From Prevotellaceae bacterium (GTDB lineage Bacteria > Bacteroidota > Bacteroidia > Bacteroidales > Paludibacteraceae): DNA of 64,000 nucleotides. Under the pieces are notes generated by a model. The model was not told the origin of the DNA, searched no databases, and saw only the letters and a list, made by a program, of their open reading frames with translations. Shown in pieces: positions 35,287-44,531 of the stretch (positions are counted from its first letter, which is position 1; every line of letters starts with the position of its first letter). The DNA is taken from NCBI GenBank assembly GCA_020636675.1, contig JACJXK010000014.1, positions 1-64,000 of the forward strand, given 5' to 3'. A program made the position numbers and the translations under genes.

Positions 35287-35405
35287 TGTACCATATGTCG
35301 TATCATTTTATAAATGATTAATTTTCATGGAAATAATATCTTTGAGACAGAAAAGAAGAATGCGTCTTAAAACGTTAGTGTGCCATATGGCTCTTTTGTT
35401 AATAA

Positions 35406-35543
35406 AACAATCGACCAAACGGAGATAAAGAATTCGCCAATGTCAACAACTTTATAGATGCGGCATACTTCGTCTGTGGTAAACTTAAACCCATACGATT
35501 CGTGATGAAACCTTTTGTTCGTGTTCCGGATCTTGTTATGTGA
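35406..35543 (+). pseudogene. C-terminal coding scrap sharing a repeat with 34098-34140
   Basis: Reads NGDKEFANVNNFIDAAYFV, then CGKLKPIRFVMKPF and stop at 35541. The DNA cttcgtctgtggtaaa at 35468 and the following acgattcgt recur at 34098-34140, where the same frame gives LFVCGKIKFDHPHDSL. Two copies of one C-terminal piece therefore bracket the small exported genes. Confidence 0.4.
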
Positions 35544-35562
35544 ACGTTTTTGGATGGACACA

Positions 35563-35595
35563 CAAAAAAAGGAGAACCATTTCTGATTCTCCTTT
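35563..35595 (-). terminator. Terminator of tRNA-fMet
   Basis: Stem aaaggagaa (35568-35576) with ttctcctttt (35587-35596), followed on the minus strand by a T run (A run at 35564-35570). Confidence 0.85.
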
Positions 35596-35601
35596 ATTTT
35601 G

Positions 35602-35674
<73 letters not shown>

Positions 35675-36088
35675 ATCCTTTCAATTTCGAGAAGTACCTC
35701 TCTCAATTGCGATGCAAAGATATGACCTTTTTTCGAAAAAAGAAAATGTATTACAAATAAAATGCCTATCGTTGTCTATAAAAGAAGTTAAATAGATTAA
35801 TTGACGACTTGTGTTTTCTTGCTATATCGCTGATATAGATTTGTATTTTTGTTAAAAAATGACAGAATTAAATGATAAGAAAAAAGAGTTGTATGTTTTT
35901 TGAGACTTCATTTTTCATTATTCATTCTTTTTACATATCTTGTGCCCAATGAAATCGGATGGAGACTGTGGATTTTCCGTCCTTTTGCTAAAAAATGCCT
36001 ACGTGTGGCAGTGTGCTTTATTTTAGTTGTTTATACATGGAAAAAATAGAGGCTCGCCATGCATTGTTTAATATAAAAAAGTGAGTTT
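35675..36088. other. Gene-free gap; promoter box of tRNA-fMet and nothing else
   Basis: On the minus strand TATCTTTG (35722-35715) with a TTTC about 20 bases upstream is the likely tRNA-fMet promoter. The remaining 360 bases are A/T-rich with no convincing gene, repeat module or hairpin. Confidence 0.6.
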
Positions 36089-36484
36089 ATGAAGGAAAAA
36101 TTTCAGTTGGAGTATGTCCTTAGTAGTGTATCGATAAGTGTTTTGTGGAATAGTATCAGTACGCCGATGGGATTGTCGGAATGGTTTGCAGACAAGGTGG
36201 CGGTTGATGAGGGGAATAAAAATGAATATACTTTCTTTTGGGGGAAAAGCTCACAAGTGGCGACTCTTGTCAATAATCGGGTAGGTAGCTATGTGAAGTT
36301 CAGATGGATTGATGATTGTGAGGATGGTGTGAAACCCTATTTTGAATTGAGAATATCTATTGTGGAACTGACTAACGACGTGATATTGACGGTTACCGAT
36401 TTTGCGGAACCGGAAGATAAGGAGGATGCGGTTAAGTTGTGGAACAACCAGGTTGCGGAGTTGAAGACGGCGATAGGCTTGTAG
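36089..36484 (+). CDS. START-like domain protein
   Basis: 131 residues. The helix-grip pattern of the AHSA1/START-like family is visible: FQLEYVLSSVSISVLWNSIST, GLSEWFADKV, YTFFWGKSSQVATL, YFELRISIVELTNDVILTVTDF, and a C-terminal helix LWNNQVAELKTAIGL. This compact version is a conserved single-copy protein in Bacteroidetes. It binds a hydrophobic ligand or assists a client protein; specifics unknown. Followed by the DoxX gene after 185 bases. Confidence 0.8.
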   Translation: MKEKFQLEYVLSSVSISVLWNSISTPMGLSEWFADKVAVDEGNKNEYTFFWGKSSQVATLVNNRVGSYVKFRWIDDCEDGVKPYFELRISIVELTNDVILTVTDFAEPEDKEDAVKLWNNQVAELKTAIGL

Positions 36485-36668
36485 ATGTATTGATCCTCGT
36501 AGACCCGATGCCGGTTGAGGGGAAAAGACCTTCGTGTTTTTTTTGATTCGGAGAGTCGAACACTTTTCTTGGAACGTCTGTTTATATGTGTGTGCAGATG
36601 GATTGCCGCGATGCCAATGCTTGGCGTCGCTAACCCTATGCTAAAGTTGCTCAATGAACGAGATACAA

Positions 36669-37100
36669 ATGAAACATCGATTTTTATTCCCCGCCTCCTA
36701 TAACGATTTGAAATCGTCTATCTTGCTCCTTTTCCTTCGCCTTGCCTTTGGAGGCATGCTAATGACGCATGGCGTCAATAAATGGCTTAACTTTGACTCC
36801 CTGAAAGATAGGTTTCCTGATCCGTTACATGTGGGTTCTTGTGTCTCTTTAAGCATGGTTATTTTTGCGGAGGTGGTCTGCTGTTTGGGTTTCATCACCG
36901 GCACTCTTTTCCGGTTGGCGTTGTTGCCTATGATGTTTTCCATGTTTATGATTGTTTTTGTGGTGAACGAAGGTCAGCCATTTGCGCCGAGGGAGTTGGC
37001 CGCCCTTTACCTCAGCCTGTTTCTTGTGTGTTTTGCGGCAGGACCGGGAAGCATGTCCTTGGATAGGCAGTGGATCAGGCGGATGATGGGAAATGCATAG
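36669..37100 (+). CDS. DoxX-family membrane protein
   Basis: 143 residues from ATG 36669 with four membrane helices (about 15-34, 58-80, 85-103, 112-130). Shows LRLAFGGMLMTHGVNKWLNF, typical for DoxX, and FRLALLPMMFSMFMIVFVVN. DoxX-type proteins sit in the inner membrane and have been linked to respiratory or redox stress complexes, but their activity is not established. ATG 36654 five codons upstream is an alternative start. Confidence 0.88.
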   Translation: MKHRFLFPASYNDLKSSILLLFLRLAFGGMLMTHGVNKWLNFDSLKDRFPDPLHVGSCVSLSMVIFAEVVCCLGFITGTLFRLALLPMMFSMFMIVFVVNEGQPFAPRELAALYLSLFLVCFAAGPGSMSLDRQWIRRMMGNA

Positions 37101-37129
37101 TCTGTTCTGTGCAAAAGAAATTTTTGGGA

Positions 37130-37450
37130 ATGCTAAGTAATCGCCGGAAAATAACTTGTGACGATTTTGACAGAATGCCGTAGTCATTATCTATTTGTAG
37201 CACTTGCGCTGTTGCCCGATTTCCGGAAGGTACCCCCTTCTCCGCGGTCAAAGGTGATTGTCAGCCTGCCGATGGTGAGGTGTTTTGAGTAGAATCCTGT
37301 CCACCTGTAAATCCTGTCCAAAAATCCAAGATAACGGAAGACCTTGGCGCATACAGATGGAAAGCCTTTCGTCCATTCTTCTACAAATAGATTATCCCTA
37401 CGGGATATTTTGCTGACGACAGTCTGATGAAATCGACCATACAATATTTT
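37130..37450. repeat. Dispersed intergenic mosaic repeat, copy D (inverted)
   Basis: The modules of copies A-C appear here in reverse-complement order: cttgtgacgattttgacagaatgccgtagtcat (37156), gatttccgga (37218), a gaggtgttt block (37277), aatcctgtccacctgtaaatcctgtcc (37292), accttggcgcata (37340), and aatagattatccctacgggatatt (37386). No gene. TAATTTTG at 37630-37637 may be the -7 box of the next gene. Confidence 0.75.
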
Positions 37451-37663
37451 TTTGATCACTAAATAAATGTCTCTTACTGAAAAATGCTTTCTCTTTCCGC
37501 GAAAAAAGGAGGAATGGGAGGGCTTGGCGGCAGAACGTATCTTTTCTCGAAAGATTAACAATTCAAAAATGTTCCGTAAGTTTTATGTAAGTTTGCTCTT
37601 CACTTTTTCCGAATGTCACTTTTTTGGAGTAATTTTGCGAAAAATCATATATAATAGAAGGAG

Positions 37664-39178
37664 ATGCATATAAAGCGTTTGTATTTATTTTTGATAAAGA
37701 GTTATTTGGGAACGTTCATAGCAACATTTTTCATCTGTCTCTTTATCGTCTTGATGCAATTCTTGTGGAAGTATGTAGATGATATGGTGGGGAAGGGTTT
37801 GGAACTTAGTGTGTTGGCTCAGTTTTTCTACTATGCGGCCTTGTCTCTCATCCCGATGGCCTTACCTCTGTCCATTTTGCTGTCATCATTAATGACATTC
37901 GGTAATTTTGGAGAGCGTCTGGAGCTTTTGGCAATGAAGGCAGCCGGAATTTCGCTGTTCCGCATCATGCGCCCGTTTGTGGTATTCATCATTTGTGTAA
38001 GTATTGGGGCGTTTTTCTTCTCGAACAATGCGATGCCGGTCATCCAAGCCAAGATGTATACGCTCCTTCGTTCCATCAAGGACAAGCAGCCCGATGCGGA
38101 GATACCAACGGGTTCTTTCTACAACGGAGTTCCGGGTTATAGTATCTATGTGTCGAGCAAAGATGAAGACCGTAAATTGCTGAAGGATGTGATGATTTAT
38201 GATTTCTCCAATGGTTTTGAAAATGCGGTGGTGATGGCTGCCGATTCTGCCAGGCTGATGGTCTCTGCCGATAAGATGAACCTGGTTCTGGATCTCTTTT
38301 CTGGTGAATCGTTCGAGAACTTGAAGAACCAGAGGGAGGCACGCAATAGCGTTCCTTATAGGAGGGAGTCCTTTTCGTTTAAGGAGGTGCTGATTGAGTT
38401 CGATTCGAACTTCAAGATGCAGGATGCCGCCATCGCTTCCAATAAATATATGTCTAAAAATGTACAGCAGCTGACAGCAGCCGTCGACTCGTTCAATGCG
38501 GTTGTCGATAGTCTGGATAAGTCTAATGCCGCGGAGTATAAAGGAAGAATCTTTAACCGAACTTCCTATAATTTCAAACCGGTGAGTCAGGATTCTCTTT
38601 CCGATTATAAAAAATACGACGTAGATTCTTTGTGGAATTCGTTGAGTAATGACAAGAAGGTAAGTGCTTTGAATTCTGTCATAATAGATTTGAACAATTC
38701 GAAGAATTCGATGCTGATCCAGCAGGATATCAAAGTCTCGACCTCTAAGCTGATGAGGCGTCATGATATAGAGCGTCATCGTAAGTTCACATTGTCGTTT
38801 GCTTGTCTGGTCTTTTTCTTTATCGGAGCGCCATTGGGAGCTATCATCAGAAAAGGTGGACTAGGAATGCCGGTGGTCATTTCCGTGCTGTTGTTCGTAA
38901 TCTATTATGTCATAGACAATATGGGTTATAAGATGGCAAGGGAAGGCGTTTGGCATGTGTGGAACGGTATCTGGTTGAGTACGTTGGTCTTATTTCCGTT
39001 CGGTGTCATCCTCACTTATGAGGCGGCAACAGACCGAATAGTTTCGTTTTCGGATGCGAAAGTGGTTAAGTGGATGAAAAAACTGTTCTCTAAATCAAAG
39101 TACGAGGAAGATAGCCGTACTTTGGAGCAGATAATAGAAGATAGTAAGGCAAAAGGGAAAATGATGTCTGACGACTGA
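37664..39178 (+). CDS. LptF/LptG-type permease (YjgP/YjgQ family)
   Basis: 504 residues. Six membrane helices in two groups (about 12-34, 60-80, 100-120, then 372-390, 400-420, 428-455) flank a large periplasmic beta-jellyroll (125-365). PMALPLSILLSSLMTFGNFGERLELLAMKAAGIS is the family's conserved loop that couples to the LptB ATPase, and GAPLGAIIRKGGLGMPVV follows in the second half. It extracts lipopolysaccharide from the inner membrane as part of LptBFG. Bacteroidetes often have one fused-length homologue; which of LptF or LptG is not decidable. ribBA follows after 37 bases. Confidence 0.9.
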   Translation: MHIKRLYLFLIKSYLGTFIATFFICLFIVLMQFLWKYVDDMVGKGLELSVLAQFFYYAALSLIPMALPLSILLSSLMTFGNFGERLELLAMKAAGISLFRIMRPFVVFIICVSIGAFFFSNNAMPVIQAKMYTLLRSIKDKQPDAEIPTGSFYNGVPGYSIYVSSKDEDRKLLKDVMIYDFSNGFENAVVMAADSARLMVSADKMNLVLDLFSGESFENLKNQREARNSVPYRRESFSFKEVLIEFDSNFKMQDAAIASNKYMSKNVQQLTAAVDSFNAVVDSLDKSNAAEYKGRIFNRTSYNFKPVSQDSLSDYKKYDVDSLWNSLSNDKKVSALNSVIIDLNNSKNSMLIQQDIKVSTSKLMRRHDIERHRKFTLSFACLVFFFIGAPLGAIIRKGGLGMPVVISVLLFVIYYVIDNMGYKMAREGVWHVWNGIWLSTLVLFPFGVILTYEAATDRIVSFSDAKVVKWMKKLFSKSKYEEDSRTLEQIIEDSKAKGKMMSDD

Positions 39179-39215
39179 TTTCCCAAACAAAATTGTTGTT
39201 TATTCGTTAATATTT

Positions 39216-40430
39216 ATGGATATGTTTAAACTGAATACGATAGAGGAGGCGATAGCCGATTTCAAAGAGGGAAAATTCCTCATAGTTGTCGATGACGAAG
39301 ACAGGGAGAATGAGGGCGATTTCATTACTGCCGCAGAACTTATTACTCCTGAAAAGATTAATTTCATGTTTACCAATGGAAAAGGTCTGGTGTGTGCTCC
39401 GATAACAGAAGACAGATGTCGGGAGCTGAATCTTGACCTTCAGGTGACAAATAATACGTCGTTGCACGAGACTCCGTTCACCGTTACGGTCGATTTGATT
39501 GGAAATGGATGTACTACGGGAGTTTGTGCCTATGATAGGGCAATGACGGTGAAGGCCTTGTGCAGTCCAAGTACCAAACCGTCTGATTTGGCCCGTCCGG
39601 GACATATATTTCCTTTGCGTGCCCAGAACAGGGGCGTTTTGAGGAGGGCCGGCCATACCGAAGCTGCTGTCGACTTGGCCCGTTTGTCCGGATTGTTTCC
39701 TGCTGGTGTCTTGGTCGAGATCATTAATGAGGATGGGACGATGGCTCGTCTTCCTCAGTTGATGGAGATTGCTGAAAAATACGGAATAAAAGTCATAAGT
39801 GTGAAGGATTTGATTGCTTATAGGTTGAAGTCTGAGTCTCTCGTTGAGAAGGGAGATGAGGTGGATATGCCTACCCAGTACGGACACTTCAAGCTGATAC
39901 CTTTCCGCCAGAAATCGAATGGACAGGAGCACATCGCTTTGATAAAAGGGGAGTGGAATCAAGATGATCCTGTTTTGGTTCGCGTCCACTCGTCTTGTGC
40001 TACCGGCGACATCTTTGGTTCTTTGCGTTGTGACTGTGGAGACCAGTTGCATGTGGCCATGCAGAAAATAGAGCAGGAGGGCCGTGGCGTTGTCGTCTAT
40101 ATGAACCAGGAGGGCCGTGGCATTGGATTGATGAATAAAATAAAGGCATATAAGCTCCAGGAGAATGGATACGATACCGTGGATGCCAACATCCACCTCG
40201 GATTTAAACCGGACGAGCGCGACTATGGGGTTGGTGCCCAGATTTTGCGCGAGTTGGGTGTGAAGAAGATGAGGCTGATGACCAACAATCCGATTAAACG
40301 TATTGGTCTGGAGAGCTTTGGTTTGGAGATTGTGGAGAATGTTCCGATCGAGATTCAGCCTAACAAATACAACGAGTTTTATATAAAGACGAAGAAAGAG
40401 CGTATGGGACATAACTTCCATAACATATAA
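39216..40430 (+). CDS. ribBA: Bifunctional DHBP synthase/GTP cyclohydrolase II
   Basis: 404 residues, two-domain riboflavin enzyme. DHBP synthase (1-205): VVDDEDRENEGDF metal site, TTGVCAYDRA, RPGHIFPLRAQNRGVLRR, GHTEAAVDLARL. GTP cyclohydrolase II (206-404): RVHSSCATGDIFGSLRCDCG zinc cysteines and QEGRGIGLMNKIKAYKLQ. It supplies both starting branches of riboflavin. The antisense strand also happens to be open across nearly the whole gene. It is 37 bases behind the Lpt permease, a conserved pairing in the order. Confidence 0.97.
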   Translation: MDMFKLNTIEEAIADFKEGKFLIVVDDEDRENEGDFITAAELITPEKINFMFTNGKGLVCAPITEDRCRELNLDLQVTNNTSLHETPFTVTVDLIGNGCTTGVCAYDRAMTVKALCSPSTKPSDLARPGHIFPLRAQNRGVLRRAGHTEAAVDLARLSGLFPAGVLVEIINEDGTMARLPQLMEIAEKYGIKVISVKDLIAYRLKSESLVEKGDEVDMPTQYGHFKLIPFRQKSNGQEHIALIKGEWNQDDPVLVRVHSSCATGDIFGSLRCDCGDQLHVAMQKIEQEGRGVVVYMNQEGRGIGLMNKIKAYKLQENGYDTVDANIHLGFKPDERDYGVGAQILRELGVKKMRLMTNNPIKRIGLESFGLEIVENVPIEIQPNKYNEFYIKTKKERMGHNFHNI

Positions 40431-40484
40431 TCGTTTTTATCTGAAAAAGCACTCCGTTAGGAGAATAAATATAAAATAGAAGGA

Positions 40485-41198
40485 ATGACTAAATTAAGTG
40501 TGAATATAAATAAGGTCGCAACGATAAGAAATGCTCGTGGAGGTAATGTTCCCGATGTGTTGAAGGTTGCGGTCGATTGTCAGACGTTTGGTGCGGAGGG
40601 TATTACGGTACATCCGAGGCCGGACGAACGTCATATCCGCTATAAGGATGTGATGGAACTCTCTCCTTTGGTGACTACGGAGTTCAATATAGAGGGCTAT
40701 CCTTCTCCCGCATTTGTGGAACTGGTGAAGAATGTGAAGCCTACACAGGTCACGTTGGTGCCTGACCCGCCAGAAGCTCTCACTTCCAATGCGGGCTGGG
40801 ATACGATTAAGAACGAGGCCTTTCTTCGTGATTTGATAGAGGAATTTCAGTCGGTAGGAGTGCGTGTCTCCATTTTCATAGACACAAATATTGACAATGT
40901 CAAAAATGCTGCCAAGACGGGGGCTGATAGGGTGGAGCTTTATACGGAACCTTATGCGCTGGAATTTGCGGCAGACAGAGATGCTGCTATCCTCCCTTTT
41001 GTGGAGGCTGCCAAGGCTGCCAAGGATGCGGGGCTGGGTGTGAATGCCGGGCATGACCTGAATTTGGACAATCTGAAGTTTTTCCATGAGAATATTCCTT
41101 GGATGAAAGAGGTCTCCATCGGTCATGCGTTGATCTCCGATGCTTTATATTTTGGATTGGAAAAGACGGTGCACCTATACAAGGAGTGTCTGTTGTAA
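40485..41198 (+). CDS. pdxJ: Pyridoxine 5'-phosphate synthase
   Basis: 237 residues, TIM barrel. It condenses 1-deoxyxylulose 5-phosphate with 3-amino-2-oxopropyl phosphate to pyridoxine 5'-phosphate. Signature segments: LSVNINKVATIRNARGG, GITVHPRPDERHIRYKDV, QVTLVPDPPEALTSNAGWD, VSIFIDTN, VNAGHDLNLDNL and VSIGHALISDALYFGL. Lies upstream of exbB as in many Bacteroidales genomes, though with a 120-base gap. Confidence 0.97.
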   Translation: MTKLSVNINKVATIRNARGGNVPDVLKVAVDCQTFGAEGITVHPRPDERHIRYKDVMELSPLVTTEFNIEGYPSPAFVELVKNVKPTQVTLVPDPPEALTSNAGWDTIKNEAFLRDLIEEFQSVGVRVSIFIDTNIDNVKNAAKTGADRVELYTEPYALEFAADRDAAILPFVEAAKAAKDAGLGVNAGHDLNLDNLKFFHENIPWMKEVSIGHALISDALYFGLEKTVHLYKECLL

Positions 41199-41317
41199 AA
41201 ATGGATGAGTCGGAAAAAACAAAAAAATAATTGCAGACAGGTGTTTTTTTTTGTTCTTTGGCTACAATTTGATATATTCGCAAGCGTTTGTTAATTAACT
41301 GAAATAAATTATAGACA

Positions 41318-42004
41318 ATGGCATTAGGTGTATTATTGCAGGTCGCAGCAGACACAACTCAAGTGACTGAACAACAGGTGGCCGAACTGGATCTGTTCGA
41401 TATGGCAATGAAGGGTGGATGGATTATGATTCCGTTGCTGCTCTTATGTATGTTGGCTGTATATATCTTTGTGGAGAGGATGATAGTGATAAAGCATGCC
41501 TCCCAGAAAGATTCTTCCTTTATGGACAAGATAAAGGATTACATCAACGAAGGTAAGATAGAGGCGGCTTTGGAGCTTTGCCGCAAAACGGATACTCCGT
41601 ATTCCAGAATGATAGAGAAGGGCATCTCCCGTCTTGGACGTCCTATGAGTGATGTCATGGTGGCGATAGAGAATGTAGGAAACCTTGAGATATCCAAATT
41701 GGAGAAGGGGTTGTCTTTCCTTGCCACGATAGCCGGAGGTGGTCCTATGATCGGATTCTTAGGAACCGTAATCGGTATGGTGCAGGCTTTCTTCAATATG
41801 TCGAATGCCGGAAGTAATATTGATGTTACGATTTTGGCTGGAGGTATCTATACTGCCATGGTGACTACCGTGGGAGGTTTGATCGTTGGTATCATTGCCT
41901 ATTTCGCCTATAATTATCTCATATCGAGAGTGGATAAGGTGGTGAGCGACATGGAGGCTCGCTCTCTCGAATTTATGGATATATTGAACGAGCCGGCAAA
42001 CTAA
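41318..42004 (+). CDS. exbB: ExbB/TolQ-type proton channel subunit
   Basis: 228 residues with three membrane helices (about 35-56, 140-165, 185-208). Motif AGGGPMIGFLGTVIGMVQAF and the third helix TVGGLIVGIIAYFAYNYLI are typical of ExbB/TolQ/MotA. It forms the inner-membrane channel that uses the proton gradient to energise TonB. Next in line are exbD (28-bp gap) and a TonB-domain gene. Confidence 0.93.
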   Translation: MALGVLLQVAADTTQVTEQQVAELDLFDMAMKGGWIMIPLLLLCMLAVYIFVERMIVIKHASQKDSSFMDKIKDYINEGKIEAALELCRKTDTPYSRMIEKGISRLGRPMSDVMVAIENVGNLEISKLEKGLSFLATIAGGGPMIGFLGTVIGMVQAFFNMSNAGSNIDVTILAGGIYTAMVTTVGGLIVGIIAYFAYNYLISRVDKVVSDMEARSLEFMDILNEPAN

Positions 42005-42032
42005 TGGCGGTTTTGTTGTAAATGAATATGTT

Positions 42033-42440
42033 ATGGCATTAAAAAGAAGAAATAAGGCTGAATCGGGCTTCAACATGTCGTCTATGACGGATATCGTGTT
42101 CCTGCTTCTGATTTTCTTTATGTTGACATCTACGGTGGTGCACCCGAGTGCCATTAAGTTGTTGTTGCCTCAGGGAAAAACGCAGACGGCGGCCAAGCCG
42201 ATTGTCCGCGTGCTCATCGATAAGGACCTCAATTATTACGTCTCGGCTGGTAAGGAGAAGGAACGTCCGGTCTCGTTCGACGAGATTGAGCCTTTCTTGC
42301 AGCAGCAGGTGTTGGCCGAGCCGGATATGTATGTGGCATTGTATGCCGACGAAACGGTGCCTCACGGAGAAGTGGTGAAGGTGCTTAACATTGCGAATGT
42401 GAATAAGTTTAAGCTCGTGATAGCGACGAGACCTAAGTGA
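42033..42440 (+). CDS. exbD: ExbD/TolR-type biopolymer transport protein
   Basis: 135 residues. A single N-terminal membrane helix with the essential Asp (MSSMTDIVFLLLIFFMLTS) and a periplasmic domain (45-135) ending NVNKFKLVIATRPK. It carries protons with ExbB. Position between exbB and tonB supports the Exb over the Tol assignment. Confidence 0.94.
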   Translation: MALKRRNKAESGFNMSSMTDIVFLLLIFFMLTSTVVHPSAIKLLLPQGKTQTAAKPIVRVLIDKDLNYYVSAGKEKERPVSFDEIEPFLQQQVLAEPDMYVALYADETVPHGEVVKVLNIANVNKFKLVIATRPK

Positions 42441-42459
42441 TTTTTCAAAAAAACATCTC

Positions 42460-43335
42460 ATGAATCTGTATCAGAAGTCTAAATTTTGCGGAGTCATTGG
42501 TAGTGTGATCTTTCATGCTCTCCTTTTGTTGATTTTGCTCTGCTGCTCCTTGTCGAGGATTGTACCCGACACGGAGGAGGGACTTGCTGTCAGTCTGGGT
42601 GTGGATGAGAATGGTGGTGATGGTTTGTTTGAACCAACTCCGGCTTCCGAGATAGAAGGGTCTCCCGCTCCCGAACCACCTTCCCAACCTCCAGTCTCAG
42701 GAGAAGAGGAATTGGTGACCCAAGACATAGAGGAGTCTTATCAGGCTCCGGAGGTGAAGCAAAAGACGAAGGAACAGTTGGAGCAAGAACGTATCCGTAG
42801 GGAGGAGAAGAAAAAACGGGAACAGGAACTTGCGGAGCAACGTCGTGCCGAGGCTGAGGCTAAGGCGATAAAAGATGCTCAGGATAAGAAGGCGAAGGAG
42901 ATAGGAAACCGTACGAAGAATATTTTCGGTGGTAATGGCGCAGGAGGTTCCGGCAATACGGAATCGTCTTCGGGCAAAGGAAACGGAAAGGGTTCCGGCT
43001 CTCAAGGTAATCCTTTCGGAAGCCAGGAAGCTACGGGTGCCGAAGGCTCTGCCAAATCCGGAAACGGAAATTCGTGGTCGTTGGGTGGACGCTCGTTGGT
43101 GGGTTCTCTTTCCAAACCGGTATATAGCGCACAGGAGGAAGGCAAGGTGGTGGTAAGCATCATCGTGGACAAATCTGGAAATGTGATAAGCGCAGAGGTG
43201 GGTAGAGGAACCAATACGGATAATGTGGCGTTGAGAAATGCGGCTGTCAGTGCGGCCAAGAAGGCTAAGTTTAATCCTATCCAGACGGATAAGAACCAAA
43301 GCGGAACGATAACTTACAACTTCTCCCTCCAATAG
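42460..43335 (+). CDS. tonB: TonB-family energy transducer
   Basis: 291 residues. One N-terminal membrane helix (about 14-32), an acidic/Pro-rich stretch (EPTPASEIEGSPAPEPPSQP), a charged coiled segment (KEQLEQERIRREEKKKREQE), a Gly/Ser/Asn-rich linker, and a C-terminal TonB domain (about 215-291: EEGKVVVSIIVDKSGNVISA, KKAKFNPIQ, SGTITYNFSL). It would span the periplasm and contact outer-membrane receptors. Layout resembles TolA-like proteins too, but the C-terminus is TonB-like. Terminator at 43360. Confidence 0.9.
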   Translation: MNLYQKSKFCGVIGSVIFHALLLLILLCCSLSRIVPDTEEGLAVSLGVDENGGDGLFEPTPASEIEGSPAPEPPSQPPVSGEEELVTQDIEESYQAPEVKQKTKEQLEQERIRREEKKKREQELAEQRRAEAEAKAIKDAQDKKAKEIGNRTKNIFGGNGAGGSGNTESSSGKGNGKGSGSQGNPFGSQEATGAEGSAKSGNGNSWSLGGRSLVGSLSKPVYSAQEEGKVVVSIIVDKSGNVISAEVGRGTNTDNVALRNAAVSAAKKAKFNPIQTDKNQSGTITYNFSLQ

Positions 43336-43357
43336 GAAGAGTTGTTTAATTATAGAG

Positions 43358-43405
43358 GAAGAGACACAAGGTGGAAAATAAACTTCGGCCTTTGTGTCTC
43401 TTTTT
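43358..43405 (+). terminator. Terminator of the exbB-exbD-tonB operon
   Basis: Stem agagacacaagg (43360-43371) with cctttgtgtctct (43389-43401) and a T run, just after the tonB stop. Confidence 0.88.
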
Positions 43406-43562
43406 GTGCAATAGGAATGGCTCGGTGAGCCGAGAATTTTTGGTGGGGTTTTGTTTGTTTCCCCTAAAGAGTATTGGTAGGTGGACAATTGTTTTGGACG
43501 CGGAGGAGGGAATGCCGCGGAATTTCAGGTGTGAGAACATAAAAAGTTTGGCGGAGGGTGGA

Positions 43563-43596
43563 GCTTACTTTTCTTTCCGTAGAAAAGTAAGAGTCC
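43563..43596. repeat. Hairpin module of the dispersed repeat (agaaaagtaag)
   Basis: cttacttttct, six-base loop, agaaaagtaag. The same hairpin core is seen in copy B of the mosaic repeat (51187-51211), and a degenerate form in copy A (6078-6102). The rest of the gap 43406-43857 has no gene. Confidence 0.65.
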
Positions 43597-43857
43597 GTCG
43601 ACACAGAAAGAAATTGTCATATTTGGTGTGCCACTACAAAATCTAATCTTTCTAAAATACGTACAAAATCTCCTATCTGAAGAGTTTTCTCTCTCCCTTG
43701 TTTTGCCCAATAGGTGTGAAATCGCAAGATTTTGTGTAAGTTTGTATGCTTTCTTTCTCTCCTTCCGAAGAATGGAATACATGAACTTTTTCTTCTTCGG
43801 ATAGGTTCTTGATTGGAAAGAAATCTTTTTCGTATATATAATTTTAATTGTTTAGAT

Positions 43858-44421
43858 ATGGTAAAGATATTTGTATTTCTGGCTGCTGGGTTTGAGGAGA
43901 CGGAGGCTTTGGCTCCGACGGACGTGTTAAGGCGTGCCGGCTTTGAAACGGTGCTTGTCTCCGTGATGGGGCAGCTGGCGGTTACTGGGTCTCATGGCAT
44001 TACGGTGATGGCCGATTCTCTTTTTGAGGAGACGGACTTCTCTGAAGGGATAATGTTGGTATTGCCGGGAGGTATGCCGGGAACTCGCAATCTGGAGGGT
44101 TATTCTCCCTTGATATCTTTGATAGATAAGTTTGCTAAGGAGGGGAAGAAGCTGGCCGCCATTTGTGCCGCACCTTCCATCTTTGGCAATATGGGTCTAC
44201 TGAAAGGAAAAGAGGCTACTTGCTATCCCGGATATGAGGATACGCTGAAGGGTGCTGAATTTAAGAAAGAAAACGTAGTGGTTTCCGGACAGTTTGTCAC
44301 GGCAAGGGGAGCGGCTGTTTCTGTGGAGTTCGGTCTTCGTCTGTTGGAGGTGCTTCTGAGTAGGGATAGAGCCGTAAATATGTCATATAAAATGGTTTAC
44401 ACGTATCCATTGTCTTGGTAG
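43858..44421 (+). CDS. DJ-1/PfpI (ThiJ) family protein
   Basis: 187 residues from ATG 43858 (MVKIFVFLAAGFEETEA). The Glu of FEETEA and the nucleophile-elbow Cys of AAICAAPSIFG (about 104) are the DJ-1 active-site pair; LPGGMPGTRNL and CYPGYED support the DJ-1/YajL subgroup. Members act as glyoxalases or deglycases or as oxidative stress sensors; the exact activity is disputed. The longer frame from 43813 has a poor leader. Terminator at 44439. Confidence 0.92.
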   Translation: MVKIFVFLAAGFEETEALAPTDVLRRAGFETVLVSVMGQLAVTGSHGITVMADSLFEETDFSEGIMLVLPGGMPGTRNLEGYSPLISLIDKFAKEGKKLAAICAAPSIFGNMGLLKGKEATCYPGYEDTLKGAEFKKENVVVSGQFVTARGAAVSVEFGLRLLEVLLSRDRAVNMSYKMVYTYPLSW

Positions 44422-44438
44422 TTTGGCGGTATGTATGG

Positions 44439-44468
44439 GAGACCTTTCGAAAGGAAGGTCTCTTTTTT
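44439..44468 (+). terminator. Terminator of the DJ-1 gene
   Basis: gagacctt (44439-44446) paired with aaggtctc (44455-44462), then six T. Confidence 0.88.
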
Positions 44469-44531
44469 GTAGGCGGAGTATGTGTTGAAAGTCTTTTCGT
44501 TTGCGTATGTTGTGGGCTGCAAATTTATCTT

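Noticed and set aside
37889..38779. 296-codon minus-strand frame inside the Lpt-type permease gene
   Set aside because: Shadow of the permease with His/Arg-rich composition and no domain.
39207..40421. 404-codon frame on the minus strand opposite ribBA
   Set aside because: It mirrors ribBA almost end to end, shows no domain, and ribBA has every catalytic motif. It is an open shadow caused by codon choice.
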